Positions 53,307 to 63,426 are shown, counted from the first letter of the stretch. The stretch: DNA of 64,000 bases from Motiliproteus sp048265065 (GCA_048265065.1 JBLXCH010000003.1:1-64000), one strand, 5' to 3'. Numbers and translations: made by a program. The notes: generated by a model from the sequence alone, not told the origin.

Positions 53307-53963
53307 ATGATTAGAATTCTCCTAGGCACAACGCTTGTGCTACTTGCTTCGTTTTACTTTACTCAAGCTCAAGCCACTCCAGTCATTCAAGAGATTTATT
53401 ATGATCAAGTGGGTGGCGATGGCTCGGATGTTTTCACGGAAATCTATGGTGATGCCGGGTCAGACTTAAGCGGTTGGCGAATAGAAGCCATCAATGGCAA
53501 CAATGACATAACGTATCGAACGATCAATTTAACCGGTGTATTAATTCCCGCAGACGGCCTCTTGCTCATTAGTACCAATTCCGCCAATAGTGCATTAGCG
53601 GCCATCAGTGATTTCACCGCGAATGTAGATTGGCAAAACGGTCCTGATTCACTGTGGTTAATTGATGACTTGAACAACCTCATTGATGCCGTTCAATACG
53701 GCACGACAGAATTTGCGTTACGGGGTGAAACCGAGGCCACCACAGATGTGAGTGCAGGCTTTAGCCTATCTCGACATTTTGCGGGTTTTGATACGAATAA
53801 TAACCGTATGGACTTTATCGCAGGGACTCCAACGCCTGGTTTTGCTAATCAACAAATAACCATGGCCTTTAAAGTGCCTACGAGCTCATCAACAAGCCTC
53901 TTATTACTCGGGCTACTGATGTTATTAGTTGGATTAAGAAAACGCTCTGTAGCGGCTCTGTGA
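53307..53963 (+). CDS. Lamin-tail-domain protein with PEP-CTERM-like C-terminus
   Basis: 218 residues. A signal peptide (about 1-23, ending AQAT) is followed by a lamin-tail-type beta domain (QEIYYDQVGGDGSDVFTEIY ... DLSGWRIEAINGN). The C-terminus has VPTSSSTSLLLLGLLMLLVG then LRKRS: a short Pro/Ser motif, hydrophobic helix and basic end like PEP-CTERM sorting signals processed by exosortase. It is likely exported and surface-associated. Exosortase genes are not in the window. A terminator follows. Confidence 0.75.
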   Translation: MIRILLGTTLVLLASFYFTQAQATPVIQEIYYDQVGGDGSDVFTEIYGDAGSDLSGWRIEAINGNNDITYRTINLTGVLIPADGLLLISTNSANSALAAISDFTANVDWQNGPDSLWLIDDLNNLIDAVQYGTTEFALRGETEATTDVSAGFSLSRHFAGFDTNNNRMDFIAGTPTPGFANQQITMAFKVPTSSSTSLLLLGLLMLLVGLRKRSVAAL

Positions 53964-53987
53964 AAGCCGAATTTTTGCACTAATCAT

Positions 53988-54015
53988 AAAAAAGCAGCTC
54001 TGAGGCTGCTTTTTA
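53988..54015. terminator. Intrinsic terminator after the lamin-tail gene
   Basis: AAAAAGCAGC (53989-53998) pairs with GCTGCTTTTT (54005-54014) around TCTGAG. It could act in both directions. Confidence 0.85.
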
Positions 54016-54137
54016 GATTACCCATTCGACTGCGATGATATTTCCACAACACATAGTGGCACTAATGATTTATATGATAAACAGTAGTGTTGCGTTTAGT
54101 TGTAAATGAATCTACCAATCCTCCGAGGTACTTCTTC

Positions 54138-56078
54138 GTGACTCGTCAATCTAAGTTGTTAATAAGTGTTGCTATGGTTTTGATGATATTCGTTGCAGCG
54201 CTTGTCGCCAGCGATCGATACCTAATCCATTTAGCTGCAAGCAAGGTCAGTGACAGTACCGGTAGATCATTAGCAATCAAAGGAGATTCTGTTATCGATT
54301 GGTCGTTTAGGCCAGAAGTGACTCTCAATCAAGTAACTTACGAAAATCCGCCCTGGAGCAAACATCCCTATATGCTGTCGATAGATACGCTGCAGGTAAA
54401 GATCTCCTTAGGAGAGCTACTTACAGGCAATGTAGTTTTTCCCAAAATTATCGTGGATGGAGCGGAGCTATATCTAGAGCGTAAGAACGGGGAAAAGCCA
54501 AATTGGGAGTTAAGTTCATCCGACGAGCTAGCAGTCAAGACCGCAGCTCCAGACAACCGTTTCGAGTTTCCCGTCATTGAATATATCGATATTAACAACG
54601 GCAAGCTCCACTATCTTGATGCCGCGCAACAAGTCGAATTAAACGGAAGCATTGGAGTTGAAGGAAAAAACAAAGATGAGAGTCAAGCTGTGGTCTTTAA
54701 AGCTGATGGCACGTTAAAAGGAGAAAGCCTAACCTTAAATGCTGTGCTCGGTTCTTATGATATGTTGCGAAACAGCACCAAGCCTTATCCAGTTAATCTT
54801 CACTTTCAAGCTGGGGAAACAGAGATAAACGTTAGTGGTAAAATTGACGAGCCCCTCCAGCTGGAAGGGGTTAATTTGAAAATATCCATAGCTGGCCCTA
54901 ATCCTTCTTATCTAGAGCCCTTACTTACATTTCCTTTGCCAAACCTCCCTCCGTATCAAATTTCCGGCATGCTACATAAAACTGGTAGCCAGTGGTCACT
55001 TAAAGATTTTTCTGGTGAAGTGGGCGATAGTGATTTATCGGGGGATATTCGCATTAACACCGAGAGCTCCCCCATCTCACTAACCGCAAACCTGCAAAGC
55101 AACCGTCTGGACTTTGATGACCTTGCAGGCTTAGTAGGCGGAACGCCGGATACCGACGAAACCGCCTCTGACAAACAAAAATCGCAGGCAGAGAAAGAGG
55201 TAGAAAAGCCCACAGTCTTGCCACAGAAAGAGATCGGGTTTTCCGCTTTGTCTCAATTAAACACCGACATAAAGTTCACCGGCAAAACAGTCATCACTGA
55301 CTACTTCCCTATCGATGAAATGCAACTCTCACTGCGTATAAAAGAGGGCATGATGGAGCTTGAACCCATGTCATTTTTCGTGGGCGAAGGAAAAATAGTG
55401 ACGGACATTCACGTCGACAGCCAAGGAAATCCACCTGACGTGTCTTTGCATGCCGACATCAAAAATCTAGATTTGCAGCGCATTCTTCAAAAGCTGGATG
55501 AACGCTTAGAAGGTTTTGGCACCTTCGCTGGGAAAATTGATCTGCAAAGTACGGGAAATAGTGTGGCTGAGATACTGGGAAATGGAGACGGATCATTCGA
55601 CATAGCGATGGAAGGCGGCGCTCTTGATAGTCTTATTGTAGAGCTAGTGGGACTCGATATTCAGGAATCTATTAGCAACTTATTAGGCGGTGAGAATAAA
55701 TACGAAGTTCGCTGCATGGTCGGTCAGTATGAATTAGAACAAGGCCTGCTAAATACAAAACTGCTTGTAATCGATACTACCGACACGAATATCACTGGAG
55801 AAGGCTCTATTAACCTAAAGGACGAAAGCTTGGACTTAGTACTTAAAGCCTACCCCAAAGATATTAGCTTGTTTTCAGCTAGGGCGCCTCTGCTGATCGA
55901 AGGTACATTGAAAGATCCGTCAATCGTACCGGATCCTGTCAGCGTCAGTGGAAAAGGCCTAGCGGCAGCAGCACTAGGCACTGTATTAACACCACTAGCT
56001 GCAATTATTCCATTCATAGAAGGAGGCGTTGGGGAAGACAGTAACTGTAGTTACTTAATTAACAACGTGGATCAATAA
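54138..56078 (+). CDS. AsmA-family envelope protein
   Basis: About 646 residues. One N-terminal membrane segment (about 9-29) anchors a long beta-rich periplasmic body of AsmA type; the C-terminal part has GDGSFDIAMEGGALDSLIVE and the YPKDISLFSARAPLLIEGTL stretch. AsmA proteins are bridge-like and act in phospholipid transport to the outer membrane. I chose GTG at 54138 because GAGG lies 9 bases before it and it puts the anchor at the N-terminus; GTG at 54087 lacks a ribosome site. Confidence 0.88.
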   Translation: MTRQSKLLISVAMVLMIFVAALVASDRYLIHLAASKVSDSTGRSLAIKGDSVIDWSFRPEVTLNQVTYENPPWSKHPYMLSIDTLQVKISLGELLTGNVVFPKIIVDGAELYLERKNGEKPNWELSSSDELAVKTAAPDNRFEFPVIEYIDINNGKLHYLDAAQQVELNGSIGVEGKNKDESQAVVFKADGTLKGESLTLNAVLGSYDMLRNSTKPYPVNLHFQAGETEINVSGKIDEPLQLEGVNLKISIAGPNPSYLEPLLTFPLPNLPPYQISGMLHKTGSQWSLKDFSGEVGDSDLSGDIRINTESSPISLTANLQSNRLDFDDLAGLVGGTPDTDETASDKQKSQAEKEVEKPTVLPQKEIGFSALSQLNTDIKFTGKTVITDYFPIDEMQLSLRIKEGMMELEPMSFFVGEGKIVTDIHVDSQGNPPDVSLHADIKNLDLQRILQKLDERLEGFGTFAGKIDLQSTGNSVAEILGNGDGSFDIAMEGGALDSLIVELVGLDIQESISNLLGGENKYEVRCMVGQYELEQGLLNTKLLVIDTTDTNITGEGSINLKDESLDLVLKAYPKDISLFSARAPLLIEGTLKDPSIVPDPVSVSGKGLAAAALGTVLTPLAAIIPFIEGGVGEDSNCSYLINNVDQ

Positions 56079-56195
56079 GTGTTGAAAAAACTAAGCCTCA
56101 AAACATTTTTATAGAAGACCGTTATCGCATTGCGCGTCACATCAGTTATTCCGCAGTAGTAACGGCCACACATTGTAAAATGGGGTCTTGCTGAT

Positions 56196-56223
56196 AAAAA
56201 AAGCAGCTAATTAGCTGCTTTTT
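56196..56223. terminator. Bidirectional terminator between the AsmA gene and gyrB
   Basis: AAAAAGCAGCTAA (56198-56210) and TTAGCTGCTTTTT (56211-56223) form a perfect inverted repeat, with T runs on either strand. It serves two convergent genes. Confidence 0.9.
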
Positions 56224-56279
56224 GGTTACTCATATACAGGTTATCTCACGCGTCATGAGACCTCACGAGCATTCAACGA

Positions 56280-58703
56280 CTAAACATCAAGGTTTGTGAC
56301 GTTAAGCGCATTGGTCTCTATAAATTCGCGGCGCGGTTCAACTTCATCACCCATTAAGGTCGTAAACATTTGGTCAGCAGCAATCGCATCGTCAATGGTG
56401 ACTCTCAACATTCGACGTTGGCTTGGATCCATTGTTGTTTCCCAAAGCTGGTCTGGGTTCATTTCACCCAATCCTTTATAACGCTGGATGTAAAAACCAC
56501 GCTTAGCCTGAGTCAGCATCCAATCCAAGCCTTCATCAAATGAAGTAATTGGTTTGATCCGTTCACCTCGGCGCATATAAGCACCTTGCTCTAATAAACC
56601 ATTCAGCGTATTACCCAGCGTGATAATTGCTTTGTATTCTGCTGACTGGAAGAACTCAGCATTAAAGACATATTCCGTAATGACACCGTGAGCATAAACA
56701 TCGATTCGAGGCTGATAGAGGCCACGCTCTTCGTCTAATACCGCTCCACTCTCAAAAGCACTTGCGGTTACTTTATCGATATCAATACCATCCACCAACT
56801 CTTGCGCCCAAACCTCGACCGATTCTCGGTCAGCAAGCATCTCTTGAGTAAGTTCTGCGGTATAAATCATCTGACTTAATAATTCCACAGGATAGATACG
56901 CGACATACGACGGATTAGCGATTTAACGCTGCGGTTTTCATTAATCAGTGCTTCTAAAGCGTTACCGGTAATCGATGGAGCATTAGGGTTTACATAGAGG
57001 TGAGCATCTTCCAGTGCGCCTTGGAGCATGAAGTTATCCAACGCATCATCGTCTTTAAGATACTGTTCCTGCTTACCTTTTTTAATTTTGTAGAGCGGTG
57101 GCTGCGCAATGAAAACATGGCCACGCTCTACAAGCTCTAACATCTGACGGAAAAAGAACGTCAACAATAAGGTTCGAATGTGAGATCCATCGACGTCGGC
57201 ATCGGTCATGATAATGATGCTGTGGTAACGTAACTTTTCAGGGTCAAACTCTTCACGGCCAATGCCGCAACCTAAAGCGGTAATCAGCGTGCCCACTTCT
57301 GCTGAAGACAGCATTTTATCAAAGCGTGCTTTTTCAACGTTAAGGATTTTACCCTTAAGCGGTAAAATGGCCTGCGATTTACGATCTCGACCCTGCTTGG
57401 CTGAACCCCCTGCAGAATCACCCTCCACCAAGTAAATTTCAGAAAGTGCGGGATCTTTTTCCTGACAGTCAGCCAGTTTTCCTGGTAAGCCTGCGATATC
57501 TAACGCCCCTTTACGACGCGTCATTTCACGGGCTTTTCGCGCAGCTTCACGAGCACGTGCCGCATCAATCATCTTACCGACAATGGCTTTCGCTTCCATC
57601 GGCTGCTCAAGCAAATAATCATTAAGATGCTTATACATTGATTGCTCGACCGCGGTTTTTACCTCAGAAGAAACCAATTTGTCTTTAGTCTGAGAAGAGA
57701 ACTTCGGGTCAGGGACTTTAACCGACACGATCGCGGTCAAACCTTCACGGGCATCATCACCTGAAGTCGCTACTTTCTGTTTTTTCTGAACGCTTTCTTG
57801 CTCGATATACGCGTTCAAAGAACGTGTTAATGCCGCACGGAAGCCGGATAAATGGGTTCCGCCATCACGCTGAGGAATATTGTTGGTGAAACAGTGGATG
57901 CTTTCTTGGAAAGAATCATTCCACTGCAACGCAACTTCAACACCGATTCCTTCTTCGTTCACTGAAGAAAAATGAACCACTCGGTTGATAGTGCTCTTAT
58001 TCTGATTCAGATAATCAACAAACGCCTGAACACCACCTTCGTACATGAAGGTTTCTTCTTTACCGCTGCGCTCGTCTTTTAGTTGGATACAAACGCCCGA
58101 GTTCAAAAATGAAAGCTCGCGTAAACGTTTAGCTAAGATATCGTACTGAAACTTAATATTAGAGAAGGTACCTTCAGATGGTTTAAAGTGACAACGTGTG
58201 CCTGTCGTTTGGGTTTCCCCAACTACACTCATCGGGCCCGTAGGCACGCCGTGAACGTAAACTTGTTCATGCACACTACCTGCTCGGCGGATAGTCAGCT
58301 TAAGCTCTTTGGACAGTGCGTTTACAACGGATACACCAACACCGTGAAGACCACCAGAAACCTTATAAGTATTATCATCAAACTTACCGCCCGCGTGGAG
58401 TACCGTCATGATAACTTCAGCAGCGGAAACACCTTCTTCTTCGTGGATATCGACGGGAATACCGCGACCATCATCTGAAACCGTGATGCTTTCATCAGGG
58501 TGGATAACCACTTCAATTTTGCTACAGTGGCCGGCTAGGGCTTCATCAATAGAATTATCAACGACTTCGAAAACCATGTGGTGCAAACCGGTGCCATCAT
58601 CGGTGTCACCAATGTACATTCCTGGACGCTTCCTAACTGCATCAAGTCCTTTAAGAACCTTGATACTGGATGAATCGTAGGAATTGTTATTTTCTTCGCT
58701 CAT
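56280..58703 (-). CDS. gyrB: DNA gyrase subunit B
   Basis: About 807 residues. The ATPase region has EVVDNSIDEALAGHC and GGLHGVGVSVVNALS; the TOPRIM part has EGDSAGGSAKQGRDR and DADVDGSHIRTL. It supplies ATP hydrolysis for supercoiling with GyrA. The start at 58703 has GGGAG before it; the frame to 58721 adds six residues. It ends the dnaA-dnaN-recF-gyrB operon. Confidence 0.98.
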   Translation of the reverse strand: MSEENNNSYDSSSIKVLKGLDAVRKRPGMYIGDTDDGTGLHHMVFEVVDNSIDEALAGHCSKIEVVIHPDESITVSDDGRGIPVDIHEEEGVSAAEVIMTVLHAGGKFDDNTYKVSGGLHGVGVSVVNALSKELKLTIRRAGSVHEQVYVHGVPTGPMSVVGETQTTGTRCHFKPSEGTFSNIKFQYDILAKRLRELSFLNSGVCIQLKDERSGKEETFMYEGGVQAFVDYLNQNKSTINRVVHFSSVNEEGIGVEVALQWNDSFQESIHCFTNNIPQRDGGTHLSGFRAALTRSLNAYIEQESVQKKQKVATSGDDAREGLTAIVSVKVPDPKFSSQTKDKLVSSEVKTAVEQSMYKHLNDYLLEQPMEAKAIVGKMIDAARAREAARKAREMTRRKGALDIAGLPGKLADCQEKDPALSEIYLVEGDSAGGSAKQGRDRKSQAILPLKGKILNVEKARFDKMLSSAEVGTLITALGCGIGREEFDPEKLRYHSIIIMTDADVDGSHIRTLLLTFFFRQMLELVERGHVFIAQPPLYKIKKGKQEQYLKDDDALDNFMLQGALEDAHLYVNPNAPSITGNALEALINENRSVKSLIRRMSRIYPVELLSQMIYTAELTQEMLADRESVEVWAQELVDGIDIDKVTASAFESGAVLDEERGLYQPRIDVYAHGVITEYVFNAEFFQSAEYKAIITLGNTLNGLLEQGAYMRRGERIKPITSFDEGLDWMLTQAKRGFYIQRYKGLGEMNPDQLWETTMDPSQRRMLRVTIDDAIAADQMFTTLMGDEVEPRREFIETNALNVTNLDV

Positions 58704-58731
58704 TCGTTGCTCCCATAACAATAATTTTCGT

Positions 58732-59823
58732 TCAGCCGGTGACGACTAGCTCGCCCGCTGAAAGATGAAACTGCCGAACTTCCGTATCGACCCAGCAATT
58801 TCGAAATGCGTCTGTATCAACACAGGTCACCAATAACTGCGACTGCATGTCGACCAGCAATTGGCAGAGGCGTTGACGATGTTGTTCATCTAACTCAGCC
58901 GGTAAGTCATCGATTAAGTACAAACAATCACGACCGGTGAACTCTTTTAACAAGCGCCCTTGCGCCACTTTAAGGGCGCTCACTACCATTTTCTGCTGCC
59001 CGCGAGAAAGTATCTCAGCGGCAGGATGACCATTAATCTTTATGCGTAAATCTGCTCGCTGCGGGCCTGAATGACTAAAACCTGATTGCAGGTCTCGATC
59101 AAAGCCCTCTGCTAGTACTTCATTGAAATGACGTTTTCTATCCCATCCACGGTAGTACTGAAGACTCAAGCCGTCGATGGATAAAAGTTCCTTCAAAACC
59201 ATTTCAAAGCAAGGAATCAATGCCTCTACATAGCTACTGCGAAAGCTATCTAACTGCTCAGCTAAGCGGACAAACTCTGTATCCCATGCCTCACGCATTT
59301 GACCGTCTATTTTATCATGTTTTAGCAGTGTATTGCGCTGTTTAATGATGCGTTTTACACCTTTCCACACGGATAAAAATTGGTTTTCAAGGTGGAAGCT
59401 GCCCCAATCCAAAAATTGGCGGCGAACCGATGGACTTCCCTCTAATAACAAGAAGGTATCTGAGTTGATAAGCTGTACAGGAAGAAGCTCCGCTAGCGTC
59501 GCTACAGAGTCTATATCAGCGCCTGCGATGCGTATTTGCAGCTCACCTGATCGAGAGCGACGAACACCTACAGGGAGCGCTTGCTGAGTGCCTAAAGACT
59601 CCACTTCAGCAAAGAGGATGCAGCTATCTTGTTCGTGTTGGAGATAGTGTTTGAAGTGGGTTGTGCGAAAAGAGCGAGCCAGGCTAAGTAAATGAACCGC
59701 TTCTAGGACTGAAGTCTTACCGCTGCCATTGACGCCGTGAAACACGTTAATAGCTGGCGAAAGGTCAAAACGCAGAGAAGAAAGGTTTCGAAATTGAGTA
59801 ATAGAGAGGCTTTGAATGCCCAT
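58732..59823 (-). CDS. recF: DNA replication and repair protein RecF
   Basis: 363 residues. Walker A GVNGSGKTSVLEA, signature LSRGQQKMVVSALK and Walker B CLYLIDDLPAELD are present. It helps RecOR load RecA at gaps. 28 bases separate it from gyrB. Confidence 0.97.
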   Translation of the reverse strand: MGIQSLSITQFRNLSSLRFDLSPAINVFHGVNGSGKTSVLEAVHLLSLARSFRTTHFKHYLQHEQDSCILFAEVESLGTQQALPVGVRRSRSGELQIRIAGADIDSVATLAELLPVQLINSDTFLLLEGSPSVRRQFLDWGSFHLENQFLSVWKGVKRIIKQRNTLLKHDKIDGQMREAWDTEFVRLAEQLDSFRSSYVEALIPCFEMVLKELLSIDGLSLQYYRGWDRKRHFNEVLAEGFDRDLQSGFSHSGPQRADLRIKINGHPAAEILSRGQQKMVVSALKVAQGRLLKEFTGRDCLYLIDDLPAELDEQHRQRLCQLLVDMQSQLLVTCVDTDAFRNCWVDTEVRQFHLSAGELVVTG

Positions 59824-59883
59824 TAAACGTGGCGACCCCTAGGTTTAAGATAATGATCAAACACTAGGGGCCAGCACCATTAA

Positions 59884-60987
59884 TTACATTCGCATCGGCA
59901 TAACAACGTACAAGCTGTTGCCGTCATCAACCGCTTCAATCAGCGAGCTACTATTAGGATCAGATAGCGATAGGCGAACCATGTCTTCGTCCAAAATTGA
60001 AAGAACGTCTAGCATATAGTTAACGTTAAAGCCTATTTCCAACGATGGCCCTGCATAATCCACAGCTAGGCTCTCTTCAGCCTCTTCTTGCTCAGGGTTG
60101 TTCGCTGTCACTTGTACAAAGCCATCCATCAGCGCTAAACGCACGCCACGGTATTTCTCGTTCGACAAGATCGCGATCCGGCTCAGTACTTCTCGTAACT
60201 CTTGGCGATCAGCAATAACTTGCTTATCACCACCGCGAGGGATAACTCGCTCATAATCTGGAAATTTACCGTCAACCAATTTAGAGGTAAATACGTAATG
60301 ATCGGTATGCACACGAATATGGTTACTGCCAATAACTAGCTGTGCCGGTGTATCAGAGTCTTCGAGCAAACGTGCCAATTCCAAGATACCTTTACGCGGT
60401 ACGATAACTTGCTGACGAACACTAAGATCTTGGTCTAACTTGCATAAACTAGTTGCTAAACGGTGCCCATCAGTCGCGACTGTCCGCAAAGTATCACCAT
60501 CAAGCTCGAGCAACATGCCGTTCAAATAATAACGGACATCTTGTTGCGCCATGGCAAATCCCGTTCGATCAATTAACCGGCGTAGACTGCCTTGCGACAC
60601 AGGAACCTCAAGGTTACGCGGACCGTCTTCAACATTCGGGAATTCAGACGCAGGCAAAGTGGACAAAGTAAAACGACTGCGACCGCCGCGGATTATCACT
60701 TTCTGACCACTAAGCTCAAACTCAATATCCACGCTATCAGGTAAAGACTTACAGATATCCATAAGCTTTTTAGCAGGAACCGTGATCGCGCCCGATTCCA
60801 CTTCTTGGTCTAGTTCGATACGGCCAACCATCTCTACTTCAAGATCGGTACCTGTCATCGACAATTGATCGCCTTCAACAGCGATTAATATATTAGAAAG
60901 GACAGGGAGGGTTTGACGGCGCTCTACAACACCGGTGACCAGCTGTAGAGGCTTGAGCAATGTTTCGCGGGAAATGGTAAATTTCAT
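59884..60987 (-). CDS. dnaN: DNA polymerase III beta sliding clamp
   Basis: 367 residues, full length for three repeated clamp domains. It starts MKFTISRETLLKPLQLV and ends SLYVVMPMRM, the canonical terminus. The ATG at 60987 fits the family; a GTG one codon upstream is a possible alternative. It lies between dnaA and recF. Confidence 0.98.
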   Translation of the reverse strand: MKFTISRETLLKPLQLVTGVVERRQTLPVLSNILIAVEGDQLSMTGTDLEVEMVGRIELDQEVESGAITVPAKKLMDICKSLPDSVDIEFELSGQKVIIRGGRSRFTLSTLPASEFPNVEDGPRNLEVPVSQGSLRRLIDRTGFAMAQQDVRYYLNGMLLELDGDTLRTVATDGHRLATSLCKLDQDLSVRQQVIVPRKGILELARLLEDSDTPAQLVIGSNHIRVHTDHYVFTSKLVDGKFPDYERVIPRGGDKQVIADRQELREVLSRIAILSNEKYRGVRLALMDGFVQVTANNPEQEEAEESLAVDYAGPSLEIGFNVNYMLDVLSILDEDMVRLSLSDPNSSSLIEAVDDGNSLYVVMPMRM

Positions 60988-61035
60988 CACTTATAGCCCT
61001 TAGGGCGCTCCTTCTTTACCTGTATCAGTCAATTA

Positions 61036-62544
61036 TCAAGAAGATAATAATCTAGAAAGGTTCTTATAATCTTCGCGAATATCCGTATCGGTTTCTCGTA
61101 ATTCTGCCACCTTCCTGCAAGCATGCAAGACCGTTGTGTGATCTCGACCACCAAAATTATTGCCAATCTCTGGCAAACTTTGGCTGGTAAGCTCCTTCGA
61201 TAGGGCCATTGCTACCTGTCGAGGGCGTGCTACAGAGCGAGTTCTTCGCTTTGAGTGCAGGTCAGAAACCTTGATCTTATAGTATTCGGCAACAACGCGC
61301 TGAATATTATCAATACTCACTAATTTATCTTGTAATGCTAACAGATCTTTTAGAGAGTCACGGACAAAATCCGTAGTAATTTTATGCCCTGTGAAGTGAG
61401 CGTTTGCTATCACTCGCTTAAGAGCACCTTCAAGCTCACGAACGTTAGATCGAATTTTCTGAGCAATAAAGAACGCTGCATCATGGGGTAGTCTAATGCG
61501 TGCTTCTTCTGCCTTTTTCATTAGGATAGCGACACGAGTTTCAAGTTCTGGAGGCTCAATTGCAACCGTTAAACCCCAGCCAAAACGTGATTTAAGACGA
61601 TCTTCAAGGCCAGTGATTTCCTTAGGATAGCGATCACAAGTCAGAATCATTTGCTGACCGCCTTCTAACAAGGCATTAAAGGTATGAAAAAACTCTTCTT
61701 GTGAGCGATCTTTATTAGCAAAAAATTGAATATCATCAATTAATAAGGCATCTACTGAGCGATAGTAGCGTTTGAAATCGTTAATAGCGTTCAACTTAAG
61801 TGCTTTCACCATATCAGCAACAAAGCGCTCTGAATGGAGATAGACAATTTTAGCGTTAGGGTTTCGTTCTAACATTGCCGCACCCACCGCGTGCATCAGG
61901 TGTGTTTTACCTAAACCAACACCACCATAGATAAAGAGTGGGTTATACGAACCACCAGGATTCTCTGCCACCTGTTGTGCAGCAGCAAGACCCAGCTGGT
62001 TAGACTTCCCCTGTACGAAGGTTTCAAAGGTAAACAGCTTGTTCAGGTGGGTCTGATGACGAACACCACCTTCTATGTCCATTTTTGATTTTTTCGCTGC
62101 CGGTATCGGCCCTGCATCAGGCTTGGCACGAACTGGTGTCATGGCCTGTGCACTTTCAGCAACGGCTTTGACTGTCGGCAGAGCCGGCTTTTCAATGACT
62201 GGCTGAGGTGCCGCGGCTGTAGGCATCGGCGTTGTAGATACCGGAGTAGAAGGTGAACTTGATGCCTGATTAGTCGCCGACCGCGCCTCAGTAGTGGGTC
62301 GTCGTCCAACCTCCAGCACAACATTACTAATATGGTCTTTACCAATTTCAATCAGGATTTCACGGATCCGCTGCATATAACGATCAGAAACCCAATCTTG
62401 CACAAAACGGTTAGGCGCAAGTAACAACAAACTCTGATCCGCCCCTCGCTTCGCTTGCAAAGGTCGTATCCAAGTGTTGAATTGCTGTGCAGGGAATTCG
62501 TCTTGCAGACGCCCCAAGCATTGCTGCCAAACCTTCTCTGGCAT
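61036..62544 (-). CDS. dnaA: Chromosomal replication initiator protein
   Basis: 502 residues. Domain I (about 1-85), a Pro/Thr/Ala-rich linker (90-160), the AAA+ domain with GGVGLGKTHLMHA and LLIDDIQFF, and domain IV with the DnaA signature GGRDHTTVLHACRKV are in order. It binds the DnaA boxes directly upstream at oriC. The operon dnaA-dnaN-recF-gyrB reads away from oriC. Confidence 0.99.
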   Translation of the reverse strand: MPEKVWQQCLGRLQDEFPAQQFNTWIRPLQAKRGADQSLLLLAPNRFVQDWVSDRYMQRIREILIEIGKDHISNVVLEVGRRPTTEARSATNQASSSPSTPVSTTPMPTAAAPQPVIEKPALPTVKAVAESAQAMTPVRAKPDAGPIPAAKKSKMDIEGGVRHQTHLNKLFTFETFVQGKSNQLGLAAAQQVAENPGGSYNPLFIYGGVGLGKTHLMHAVGAAMLERNPNAKIVYLHSERFVADMVKALKLNAINDFKRYYRSVDALLIDDIQFFANKDRSQEEFFHTFNALLEGGQQMILTCDRYPKEITGLEDRLKSRFGWGLTVAIEPPELETRVAILMKKAEEARIRLPHDAAFFIAQKIRSNVRELEGALKRVIANAHFTGHKITTDFVRDSLKDLLALQDKLVSIDNIQRVVAEYYKIKVSDLHSKRRTRSVARPRQVAMALSKELTSQSLPEIGNNFGGRDHTTVLHACRKVAELRETDTDIREDYKNLSRLLSS

Positions 62545-62957
62545 AGATAGTGTCTTCCGTTATTATCGTCGTGAGCGCTTTAGTGCAGGCGGTGATTTGA
62601 GACGATGTATTCTATCCGAATAGTTCCAATTATCCACAGACAATAAAGATATCCACTGAAAAAATAATGAAAAAAATAACTTGACTCTTAAGACCAATTA
62701 CAAGCTACACGCTTGATTTATCAAGGAGTCAGGCCGATTGTGAACCATCTAGGAAAGACCTTTACACAACTTACACTCAGGATTCCCCCATAGTTACCCA
62801 CAAGCTTTAGATAAGAAAAAACCAAACATTACCTAAGTTATCCACAAAACTAATCCTATTCATTCCTGTTGATAGTTTTAAGATGCTTTAAGCAGTTTAC
62901 AGCCCAACCGAAGTGACTAAATCAAATTAATTTTTTTCACATAATTAGCTGCTTTCA
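62545..62957. other. oriC: Replication origin region (oriC)
   Basis: The noncoding segment between dnaA and rpmH has two perfect DnaA boxes TTATCCACA (62630-62638 and 62838-62846) and one near-match TTACCCACA (62794-62802), all on the plus strand. An AT-rich tract around 62655-62685 could be the unwinding element. The dnaA promoter must also lie here. Location and boxes match the Pseudomonas-type origin. Confidence 0.85.
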
Positions 62958-63034
62958 ACCTGTTTTTTCTTGATCCTGAATTATTTATAGAAATGTGTTT
63001 GCACAGTTGCTTCAATTTCTCTACAATTTCCGCT
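62958..63034 (+). repeat. 77-bp direct repeat, copy 1 (contig end)
   Basis: This 77-base stretch ending at the N gap is identical to 63135-63211. It includes a copy of the rpmH promoter. Confidence 0.95.
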
Positions 63035-63134
63035 NNNNNNNNNNNNNNNNNNNNNNNNNNNNNNNNNNNNNNNNNNNNNNNNNNNNNNNNNNNNNNNNNN
63101 NNNNNNNNNNNNNNNNNNNNNNNNNNNNNNNNNN
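63035..63134. other. Assembly gap (100 N)
   Basis: Exactly 100 Ns, a conventional scaffold gap of unknown length. Confidence 0.98.
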
Positions 63135-63211
63135 ACCTGTTTTTTCTTGATCCTGAATTATTTATAGAAATGTGTTTGCACAGTTGCTTCAATTTCTCTA
63201 CAATTTCCGCT
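63135..63211 (+). repeat. 77-bp direct repeat, copy 2 (contig start)
   Basis: Identical to 62958-63034. The 77-base length equals a common assembler k-mer, so the two copies are probably one locus counted twice. Confidence 0.95.
63176..63204 (+). promoter_or_regulatory. rpmH promoter
   Basis: TTGCAC (63176-63181) and TACAAT (63199-63204) are 17 bases apart, a near-consensus sigma-70 promoter 60 bases before rpmH. The same pair occurs in the other 77-bp copy at 62999-63027. Confidence 0.8.
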
Positions 63212-63264
63212 CTTAAATTTAGGGTGGGTTAATAAATAGCCCGAAAACTTTTAGGTACAGAGCA

Positions 63265-63399
63265 ATGAAAAGAACATTCCAACCAAGCGTTTTAAAGCGT
63301 GTTCGTGCTCACGGTTTCCGTGCTCGTATGGCTACTAAAGGTGGTCGTAAGGTGCTTGCACGCCGTCGTGCGAAGGGTCGTCAATCTCTGAGCGCTTAA
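63265..63399 (+). CDS. rpmH: 50S ribosomal protein L34
   Basis: 44 residues, MKRTFQPSVLKRVRAHGFRA onward and ending RRRAKGRQSLSA, the invariant L34 sequence. This small basic protein belongs to the large ribosomal subunit. rnpA follows after 27 bases. Confidence 0.99.
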   Translation: MKRTFQPSVLKRVRAHGFRARMATKGGRKVLARRRAKGRQSLSA

Positions 63400-63426
63400 T
63401 TGACGCTCGACTACTGTTGACTTCTC

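Noticed and set aside
62917..63192. Reading frames running through the 100-N gap
   Set aside because: They are translations of Ns and of the duplicated rpmH promoter segment, not genes.
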